64,000 bases of DNA from the NCBI GenBank assembly GCA_932521035.1, contig OW051493.1:2356001-2420000 (forward strand). The letters are read 5' to 3'. Below the pieces are notes generated by a model, which had not been told where the DNA came from, did not search any database, and worked only from the letters and a program-made list of their open reading frames with translations. Of this stretch, positions 36,863 to 46,051 are shown one piece after another. How positions within the stretch are numbered: the first letter of the stretch is position 1; every line of letters begins with the position of its first letter. Source of the DNA: Oscheius dolichura (taxonomy: Eukaryota; Nematoda; Chromadorea; Rhabditida; Rhabditidae). The translations under genes were made by a program, and so were the position numbers.

Positions 36863-38289
36863 TTACCAAACTACGGATTTTTTGACCGGATTCATTGGAC
36901 TTCCTGCTGGACAATTGAAGGCCTCGGCAAATTCTGGCTGGTTCGCAACAACCCCGTTGACCCTAAAAATGCTCACTTCACCACTTTGCTTTACTTCTAC
37001 CCACCGTGCTCTACTAGGCGCATGTTCATCTGTCATAATTTGCGTTCTCAATGATTCAGGTCTCCGTTTCGAGCACCATATGTTCCCATAACCAATGTAG
37101 AAGAGTTGTTCATTTGTAAAATCGAAACCAGGGACCATTTTCTCTCTGCCATTCCTGGCCAGAAATGCTTTATAGGCTCGGAAAGCCTCCTTGATCCCTC
37201 CATTGTCTTCAATGCTCTCTCCCAGAGTCAGTGTCCCGTTTACCCGCATTCCCAACTCTTTGAGTTCAAAGTTGTTGTACTGTTCTACCATCTCTTTGCC
37301 CCTTTCTTCAAAGTTTCTAGCTGAAGTCTCCGTCCACCAGTCACGAAGGTTTCCAATCTGCATAATATAATAATAAGTCAGTAAGTTTTTCTCTCAAAAG
37401 TCGAGGTCAAAGAACGGATCCTTTAGAATGCCGAGAGGGAACGCTGCAAAGCCGTTAGTCTTTGTATTTGTAATAATTACTGATAGAATTGGAAAAAGGA
37501 GCAAATTCAGCGTTGACGACTGGCGCAAGCATAGTGAACTCATGCCTATTCGAAGGCTTCAACGAATCCTTCCAAGCCTTTATGCTGGCCCACTGCTGAT
37601 ATTCTTGTGTCATGTTGAAGTAGGGCATCTCCTCCTGTATATTCAAGCTTTTGTACTCTTGGTCTAATGCAACATCATCCAGTGCATTCTCCTTGTATCC
37701 GATTTTAACCAGCTGTTCGTTAAGCTTGACATGGGCATTCTTTTTTGTCTCCACATCCAACCAGTCAGTTTCATCGATAATTTGAGAGAAAGAGGCGCGA
37801 AGATCTTGGACCATTTCATTCACTTCTTTCTTTACTTCCTGAAAATTTCATTCAGTAACTTTGTCCTAGATGTGTCTCAGGGTTCACTCCGTCACTATTC
37901 ATCCTTTGTGGTGTTGTACCCACCTGGCCAGAATATTTCCGGACATAGACGGCGCCATATGCATCACTCAGATCTCCATTGCCCTTCCCAAACATTTCTG
38001 CCATTTTGGTGTCTTCTCCATTGCTCCACTGATCACTTGGTTAAATTCTTGAATCACATCAGCATATTTTTCAGGGAAATACCCAAAATAAGAGTTGAGA
38101 ATACTCGACTGGTAGTAGTTTTTCAAAGTGTTGGGTGAAGTTTCGTTGACTAGGACAATTAGCCGCTCTTCCAAGCCGAGATGGACGTGCGCATCAAGAT
38201 TCTCATTGGATAAGAAGTCCTGGGCGGAGTCGGGGGCCAGAATCCTCAGCAGCTCCCGAAGATTGAGCCCTGTTTTGCTCTCGAAGCGG
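36863..38289 (-). pseudogene. M13 neprilysin-like copy A, 5'-truncated and lacking the zinc exon
   Basis: Related to M13 zinc metallopeptidases (neprilysin), which are type II membrane enzymes that cut peptides outside the cell. Exons recognised: about 38289-37924 (KTGLNLRELLRILAPDSAQ...), 37838-37481, a remnant starting at 37443 (FPLGILKDPFF), and the C-terminal part 37363-36863 with ESIEDNGG and ending MNPVKKSVVW. Homology with copy B stops abruptly at about 38289, where a CCCGACCCG-rich sequence begins, so the transmembrane and N-terminal half are missing. The 137-nt exon that carries HEITH in copies B and C is absent: only about 80 nt separate the remnant from the next exon. The remnant frame runs into TGA with no in-frame donor. 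The ExxxD motif survives. It is most likely a pseudogene, though a transcript is possible. Confidence 0.82.
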
Positions 38290-38660
38290 GTTTGACCCGA
38301 CCCGGAGGTACCAGACCAGACCCGGCCCGACTTGCGGGTCAACGATATCAAAAATACGCGAACCCGACCCGGCCGTCGGGCCATTTTTTGGTTATGAGAA
38401 GGACATTTTACCCCCAGCAGTACCAGTCTTTACAGATGCTCGTTGGGGCAGGATCACTGCTTCTGAAATTGAAAGACTTGCAGGGGATTATTGCTACCAA
38501 AAAACAGATAGATACTACTTGTATTTGACCGTCATTTGGACCTAATAATTTGGCATTCACGTCAATCGTGTTTCTTCCACGGCACCCACTATTGCGAGTA
38601 CAGGAAATAATCTTCAATCCTCACAACTAATCCCTTACTATTAAAGTGCTATGGTATTTG
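38290..38660. other. GC-rich junction sequence replacing the 5' half of copy A
   Basis: CCCGACCCG and CCCGGCCCGAC-like units repeat on both strands within 38283-38390, then AT-rich sequence without coding signs follows. The junction coincides with the truncation of copy A, so this is inserted or rearranged DNA. Confidence 0.5.
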
Positions 38661-38690
38661 TCTGTTTGTTTGTTTGTCTGTCTGTCTGTC
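38661..38690. repeat. (TTTG)n(TCTG)n microsatellite
   Basis: TGTT repeated and then CTGT repeated, directly before a GC-rich stretch of dyad-symmetric sequence (38735-38850). It may mark a further mobile-element fragment between copies A and B. Confidence 0.8.
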
Positions 38691-38929
38691 CGATGGGAAA
38701 GTGTCCGACGGTAAACGGATTATTAAATTTCTTAATCCCGGGGGCCGCCGCAGGCGGTCGTCGGTGGAAGAGCGGAAACATCACCACAGGTCGAAACGGA
38801 TAAGCTGTTGTGGTTACGACAGCCGTCGGCTGCCGAAGGCCCCTCTGGTTAGTAATTACACTACTTGTCATTATACTCTTTATTCGAGGAACATGAACAT
38901 GAAAAGCATGAGTATAATATGAACATTCA

Positions 38930-41690
38930 TTACCAGACAGTAACTTTCTTAACCAGATTCATTGGACTTCCTGCTGGACATTTGAATGCCTCGGCAAATT
39001 CTGGCTGGTTCGAAACGGCCACATTGACTCTAGAAATGTCTTTTCATATTTTGCTAAAATCTTACCTTGCTTTGCTAGGAGAATGCGGATCAGTCAAAAG
39101 GCTGCCTTTCATGAACTCAGGAGTGGCTTTCGTGCACCAAAAGTGCCCCCAGCCAATGTAGAAGAGCTGTTCATTTGTAAAATCGAAGCCAGGAATCCTT
39201 TTCTCCCTTCCATTCTTGGTCAGGTATGCTTTATAGGCCCGGAAAGCCTCCTTGATCCCTCCGTTGTCTGCGATGTTCTCTCCTAGAGTAAATTTTCCAT
39301 CAATGCTCATCCCAATCTCTTTCATCTCATAGTTGTTGTACTGTTCCACCATCTCTTTTGTTTTGTCTTTGAAGTTTTTAGCTGAAGAGTTTGTCCACCA
39401 ATCGCGAAAGTTTCCGATCTGAATAAATTGTTCTGACTAGTAGGCCAACGACACGGCGGGTGAACTGTGGCTTCCGCTGCCTGTGAGATCCATGCCGTCT
39501 TTAATCTTTGCTCCCTAGTTGAAAATTACCTCATCAAAGTGTCGTCCCAAACTATCGAAACCGTGAGTTATCTCATGCCCAATAACAGCTCCAATAGCCC
39601 CGTAGTTGATTGATTTAGGACCGTCTCCATCAAAGGCGGGTTCCTGTAGAACTGCGAGTGTTATGACTACAATTTCATAGCTACTTGTCTATTTTCACCT
39701 TACTAATGGAATTTAAGTTGAGCGAGTAGCCAGCGTTGACAAAACTCGCAGGCATGGCGATTCTATGTCTATCCGATGGTTTCAAAGTAATTTTCCAGGT
39801 ATCTGTTCGCCTCCATTTGTTGTATTCTTTCCAGATAGTCGCAAAGTTCATTTGTTTGTCGATGTTCAAGTCGCCGTACCGCTCATCCAGCTTGACATCG
39901 TCTAACAAATCCTCATGGTATCCTACACTCGCAACCATTTGATTCAGCTTGACAAGAGCATTCTTTTTGGTTTCAGCATCTAACCAATTGGCTTCTTGAA
40001 CAATTTGTGAGAAGCTTTCACGAAGATTGGAAATCATTTCTGTCGCTTCTTTGATTGTATTCTGGAAATGGTAAGACTGCATCGTGAAGAGTGGGAAGCT
40101 CAAACTTACCGGGTCAGAATACGTTCTCACGTAAAGGGCATCAAAGGCGTTTACAAAGTTTAATGCTTTTAAAAAACCACATTTCTTCCAGCGTGGTGCG
40201 TTTTCGCTCGTTCCGTCAATCTCTTGAGTAACTTCTTGGATAATATTGGAATATTTTTCAGGGAAGTAGTCTAGATACTCTTCGAGAGCAGCCAACTGAT
40301 AGAAGTTTTTCCAAGTATTTGGCGAGGTTTCTTGAATAATTGCAATCAAATCATCTTCTAGGCGAGGAGAAACAGATACTTCGAGATCCTCGTTGGACAG
40401 GAAGTCTTGAGCAAAGATAGGAGCCAGTGCTTTTAACAGAATTCGGAGATTGAGCCCTGTTTTGCTTTCAAATCGATCAACCAGACTGCTGAACTTCTGC
40501 CCACTGGCCTCAGTTCCGTAGTGCACTGCTCCTTTTGCCAATGGCAGGCCTGATAGACTTTGTAAACCGTTTTTTGTATCTTGGGTTCCAATTTTAGCCC
40601 ATCGGTGATATAAAGTGAAAAGATCGTCGAGTTCCTCGTCCAAGTGAGGATTCGGAGGCAACTTGGCGTCTTGAGCAAGCATCTCCAATATTTTCTTGGT
40701 TCTCTTTTTGTAAGCTTGGATGATATTTCCAAAAATTGTCTCATTGTTCCAATAGACCTTTTCCCTAAGGGGGACTTCACTCTGGCTGAACTTTAAAAGA
40801 TCTGTTCCTACAAATGCTCTTATTGCTTACCGTGATTATTTTCTTTGAACCATTCTTAGGATCGTTACCGACGTTCAAGTTAAAAATGCTCGGCCCTTGC
40901 CCATTCTTCGCTAGTGACAATAGATACTCCGACCAGTTGAAAATTGAGGCAGAGTTGGCGGTTCCCTGGAGCATGGGGAAATCGCCAAGTGATCGGATCC
41001 TCTCTAGAGCCTCTTCCACCATCAAATGCACGTAGTTCTTCTCATCCAAACAGGCAGTATAGTATGTTTTCACTTTCTCAATAGATTTGGAATAACTGGG
41101 TTCAGAGGATCTCAATAATTCTGAAGAGATCGGTTTTAAAAGAGCTCTATCTTACGATCCAGCTGATTGAAGACTCGTTCCTGGAGTTGCATCATAGTAC
41201 CAAAATTAGCGAAATATTTAGGTCTCTCCAATCGGACAAGTCCCTTCCCACAGGCGAATTCATAAAAATCCTCGCAGGGATTGACCTGAACGCCTGATTT
41301 ATTCCATAAAAAATATAAAGTACACTGCTGTTCAGCATCATGTGCAATCGGATTCCCGCTCGGTGATATGCAGGACTGTGATAGCTTTCCCCTCCAGGAT
41401 ACTGTCTTAATTTTCTCTTTATCTCATTCTACCATTAACTGACTCTATTTCGGTACTCGGAGAATCCCTAGAAATTCCAAATGCAACTATCAGAATAATG
41501 AGAACCAGGAGCAAAACACCGATAATATAAAGTACATAATAGAGATACCAGAGTCGATTGGTCTTTTCTTTGGAGACTGTTCCTCGAGGGAGAGAAGCAG
41601 ATGTTGGCTATCATTTCCCTCGTATAAAAGTGGAAGAGGGTCTCTTACGATCTCGTTGAAGTCTGTGGAAGAATTTGTGCCGCTCTCCAT
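38930..41690 (-). CDS. M13 neprilysin-like zinc metallopeptidase, copy B (793 residues)
   Basis: Complete gene. Exons 41690-41649, 41607-41433, 41401-41156, 41120-40831, 40790-40110, 40061-39704, 39666-39530, 39418-39066 and 39029-38930 sum to 2382 nt in one frame. Topology is type II: a short cytosolic N-terminus (MESGTNSSTD...), one membrane helix (YIIGVLLLVLIILIVAFGI), then an extracellular catalytic domain that opens with [10 protein letters not shown]. The zinc and catalytic site HEITH lies at residues 628-632 and the third ligand motif ENIADNGG follows; DPHSPSKAR carries the conserved His. It should cleave extracellular peptides. The C-terminus reads VKKVTVW: the usual terminal cysteine (CxxW) is absent, as is its partner in the MVEQY segment. 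Exons of 358 and 137 nt match copy C exactly in length. One acceptor (AAAG|TTC at 40790) is weak. Its upstream neighbour at 41978 is divergent. Confidence 0.9.
39447..39475. repeat. 32-nt repeat, single copy in copy B intron
   Basis: AACGACACGGCGGGTGAACTGTGGC lies in the intron 39419-39529. Confidence 0.75.
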
Positions 41691-41977
41691 GGTTCGGGGA
41701 ATTCTACCGTCTGAAGACAGGGTCAGCGCAGAAATGGAATGAATAGCTGGGTCTAAAAGGGCAGAAGAAAGCATTGTTATAATTCATGACAAATGAATTG
41801 ACAAAAGCGCCTTTCAAATAGGAATCAACGTTCTGCTTCGCATTGAATGTCAAGTTCCTAAAAAAAGCCACATTTCAGGTGATGGTGTAACAGAGCTTTC
41901 TGGGGTAATTGCCTGACTTCGCTTGACTTCTAATTCACATAATTTATCGAATACAATAATACGAAAATGAATACAAT
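41691..41977. promoter_or_regulatory. Divergent promoter region between copy B and small gene (inferred)
   Basis: 287 bp separate the start of copy B (minus) from the plus-strand ATG at 41978. No specific motif is recognised. Confidence 0.4.
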
Positions 41978-42453
41978 ATGTCTACACGAGGGATCAAACA
42001 TCAAAACATCCGCCGGCAATCTTCAGATGTTTTCTGCGTACTTTATATTTGAATTTATTCGAGTTCTACGTGCCTGCAGCGTGTTCGAGACCGGCGGAGC
42101 ATGCCTTCTTCCGTTACTTCATTGACTTCGATGCTGTAAGTCTTATTGCTTTCTGTTCTTGAACAATATATTAATTTCCAGCTGAAACAAAAGAAAATTC
42201 GTCCTCCGTACAATTCCACAGTGCATTCTTATCGTGATCTACAGCACTTTGACCAGCAGTTTACAAACGAGCCGCCTACTCTGACTGAAGATACCGCTGT
42301 TATTGAAAAAATAGATCAGTCGCAATTTGAGGGCTTTGATTATTGTAAGAGAAATGAAGAGCTGATAACGGGCTGTTTTTAGGTCGGCAGCCGCCTCCAT
42401 CGGTCAACGAGAAGACCGTTACTGTAACTCAAAAGACACTCATTGACGTCTAG
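41978..42453 (+). CDS. Unrecognised small protein, about 118 residues
   Basis: The plus-strand ATG at 41978 starts MSTRGIKHQNIRRQSSD. A short intron (about 35 nt, donor weak) leads to an exon near 42064-42136 (AEHAFFRYFIDFDA). Then GT...TTTCCAG leads to 42181-42343 (LKQKKIRPPYNSTVHSYRD...), and a final exon 42384-42453 ends KTLIDV before TAG. AATAAA follows near 42468. The protein is polar and soluble, with no signal peptide or membrane segment and no recognisable domain. It sits between the minus-strand (B, A) and plus-strand (C, D) peptidase pairs and may simply be trapped there. Confidence 0.55.
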
Positions 42454-42748
42454 TATTTTCTTGTTGAAATAAATCTTATTGCTTACAGAGAATATTGTAA
42501 AAATTGTAAGCGACGAATTCAAAGGGCGCGGCCTTTGTAAAGGTATAACGCACCTCTAGGGAGCCTTGCAACGGAACGGGACGGCCAAGGGATACGAAAA
42601 TGATATGGTCGCCAGAGGAATTTTAAGTTTAAAACGGCGGTTTTCGAATTACATTTTCTTACCAGTACCGGACCCGTTCAAACGAAGCCAACTGAACCCC
42701 CTTTGAGTCGGGCTCACTGTGCCTTCTGTTCTCTTTGGAGACGGTCCA

Positions 42749-45700
42749 ATGTCCAGTGAAGGTTCACCAGTTCGTCTACTCTGACTCTCAATTTGTATAA
42801 TACAGTAACTTTTCAGCACACTTCCCGAAGAACCAGCAGCAGGCGGGTGGTAGCCGATTCGGCGCGGCAGTCAGCTCAACAGGCTATTGACACTAGTGTG
42901 CGCCCTCCAAAGAAGAAAAAATTCAAGAACAAAGTGCGGGAGACTAATGACAGCCAGAAATTCATCCCGCTGCTTATCCTCTTGTCTTTCCTGATTTTTC
43001 TGACGACCCTGTTCGGTGGCTATTGGTTCTATGACGAGAGTAGAGGCATCCGGAGGGAAACCCGTCAACTCATCCATATGGTCAGGGAGACGAAGGTCTT
43101 TCTTACCGGCAGTGATGAAATGTAAGTGAGCCTCATTCTCTTTTGGTAATGGAAAAAATCCAGCAATGTCAATCAGACCATCTACACTTATCTCGCCCAA
43201 CAGGCGCAGCAGCATGCTCACCCGGCCAATAATCAAACTGCTGGAACGGGAGCCGCAGTGAGCGACTACGGATATAGCCGTGGCCATCTTCGGGCAGCTG
43301 TTCGTCTGGCCTCTACGTTGAACACCACGGTACGGACTCCGTTTTTAATTGAATTGAAAATCAATCTTGTGTCGCTTTTTTGAAGAGCAGCGGCTCGCTG
43401 ACTAACAATTAATCCCTCTACAGTAACCCAACAAACCATTTCTTTCGGTAGAAGAGAGTCAAATTTCAGGTTAATCCCTGTAATGACTTTTATGAATTCG
43501 CGTGTGGCACGTGGACCAAGGAGAATCCCATTCCTGACCATTTGGGAAGCTTCAATATCTTCCAAGAGATTGGAGATGAGGTCCTGGCCCTGGTTGAAAG
43601 TCAGTTTTACAATTATTTCTATGAAAATGGTATATTTTTTAGAACTAATGCAACCAACAGCTCCCAGCAGCTCGAAGGCCATTGAGAAGATGCGTCTGCT
43701 GTACAAATCCTGCCTGGTTGAGAGTTCCTACAACGAGGAGGCCCTCCAGCGATCTCTGGCTCTTATCAAACGGGTTGGACCCTTTCCTATGCTGGAAGAG
43801 CAGCCGATTAATCGAGACAGCCTGAATCGGATGGACTTCTTCGCCAGTGTTCTCCAAGAAAACGTGGGAATTGGTTTCTATTCACTGGGCCTGAGGAGGG
43901 ATATGAAGAATGTTACGCGGAGAATCGTTGAATTCAATGTCGGAAGCCCTCCTCTGTATCGAGATGTCTGGTTGAATGAGAGCACCTTCCAGAAGGAGCA
44001 GGCGGCTTACAGACAGTATCTGAAGGACATGCTTACCACTTTTGCTCAAGATATGAAGTTGCCAATTAGCCCGGAACTGGACAAGCAAATTGATGGTCTT
44101 TTTGTGATGTACACAAAGATGGCAAAGATTATGGTGGGTCTAATTCTATCTAGAGGCTGAAATTTGATGGAAAATGATAGTACAGGCCGTTTGCGGGCGC
44201 CACAGTTCACGCGCCGTGTCGTTTTCCATCACCACAGTGCCACAGTTAGACATTGCCACAGCAAACCAAGCATTTTTTAAAGATTCTAATGCTCTCTTTT
44301 CCAGATTCCACCGGGAGAAGACCATAATATCACTGCTCAGTACAATATGGAGAAGTTTAGCGGTTTAGTGGAACGTTTTGAAAAGAAAAGTGGTCTGAAT
44401 TTGAGGAGACTGCACAAGGCGAGGTATAATGATCCAAAATACCAGGAATTCCTCATGGATGAAGATCTTGTCGTCAATGTGCCTTTCCCGCGAGTTGTGG
44501 ATCAAGTCGCCGAACTGATTCGAGACACTCCAACGGGTGTGCTGCTCAACGACCATCTCCTATCCGCATTTCTACGCTATAGCAGCTATTTCCCGGAGAA
44601 ATACAACGATATTGATATGGAAGCGGAAAAGGTTATCAGCGGCAAGAAGGCAAAGACCCCGAGGTGGAAGAGATGCGCCGGACTGGCACAGGGCCTGCGA
44701 GATGCCTACAGTGCCAATTATGTCAGAAAGCACTTTTCCCAGGTTTGTATGGATACAAAATAATCAACAAAGAGTTTCCAGAAAACGAAGGAAGCCCTCG
44801 AGGATCTGGTGGCGGATTTGAAGACGTCCTTCGGTGAAATTGTCGACGAGGCCGACTGGATGGATCAGCAGACAAAAGGAATAGCCAAGAAGAAGATTAA
44901 AGAGATGCTCGTCAAAATTGGCTACGATCCGAAGGCATTTGACGACGAGAAACTGGACAAGTACTACGAGGACTGGCAGATTGACGGGGATATGAATTTT
45001 ATGGAAATGTACGACAGAGTAATGGGTTTTTACAAGAATAAATACCTGACGATCTTCTTTGGCCCATTTGATAGACACGAATTTGGTGTCCTCGCCACGG
45101 ACGTCAATGCCTTTGCCTCTAAAAACAAAAATTCCATTCGTAAGTCTTCTTATTGTTTGTCTTTCCATTCTTTCGTTTCCAGTTTTCACTGCCGCCATTC
45201 TCCGGCCGCCATTATTCGACCGTGACTATCCGGCAGCTCTAAACTACGGTTCAATAGGGGTGGCCATTGGTCACGAGATTACTCATAACTTTGACGACGG
45301 AGGACGGCTCTACGATGAGGCATTCCCCTCTCTTTCCAGAAGTTACAGTATCCCTTCGTTTAGATTGGAAATCTGAATTACTGGTGGACAGAGAGTACAG
45401 GCAAGAAATACGACGAGAAGGCCCAGTGTATGATTGACCAATACAGCGCGGTGGAGATTGAGGGACTCGACGGGTTGAAGGTCAACGGCAAGATGACCAT
45501 CGGAGAAGATATTGCCGACAACGGCGGCGTCCGGGAAGCCTACCGTGCCTATCAGAAGTATCTGAAGAAGAATGGACGGGAAAAGATGGTCCCGGGCTAT
45601 CTCCTGACAAATGAGCAGCTCTTTTGGATTGGATATGGCCAGGTCTGGTGCGGTAATGTTCGGCCGCAGGAGGAGAAGCGACGCGCCCTCTCGGATGATC

Positions 45701-45819
45701 ATTCTCCCGGCAAAGTTCGAACCAATGTGGTGGTGAGTAACCAGCCGGAATTTGCCCAGGCATTCAACTGCCCTCGAGGAAGCCCAATGAATCCGGATAA
45801 GAAATGCTCCGTATGGTAG
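42749..45819 (+). CDS. M13 neprilysin-like zinc metallopeptidase, copy C (833 residues)
   Basis: Complete gene. Exons 42749-42769, 42817-43121, 43164-43329, 43470-43599, 43643-44133, 44305-44742, 44782-45139, 45183-45319 and 45364-45819 total 2502 nt in one frame. Type II layout: a basic cytosolic N-terminus ([11 protein letters not shown]), a membrane helix ([22 protein letters not shown]), a spacer rich in Gln/Ala, then the peptidase domain from [15 protein letters not shown] stands at residues 667-671, GEDIADNGG follows, and DDHSPGKVR has the conserved His. It keeps the canonical terminal KKCSVW and the partner cysteine in QCMIDQY, unlike copies A, B and D, so it is the most neprilysin-like copy. 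The last intron (45320-45363) begins GC instead of GT; the same intron position in B has a normal GT. The intron 44134-44304 holds a 32-nt repeat. Confidence 0.92.
44193..44262. repeat. 32-nt repeat in copy C intron
   Basis: A good inverted-orientation copy (GCCACAGTTCACGCGCCGTGTCGTTTTC) is followed by degenerate half copies (GCCACAGTTAGAC). It lies in intron 44134-44304. Confidence 0.8.
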
Positions 45820-46051
45820 ACGAGAGAATAAATTTCCAGTCCGTCGTCTCTTGTTGTTGTTCTTCTATCGTCCATCTTTGTTCGTGACCGTTCTCTTCCA
45901 TTCTTTAAAACAATTTCCGTACATTCCCGCCAATTATATCCTGTTTTCATTTGTCACGAATTTCTGACAATGGCCCTTTGAATATGCCCTTCTTTTTCTT
46001 TTATAACGCGTCTGCTCGTACCATTTCTGATACCACCTCAACACCGCAACC

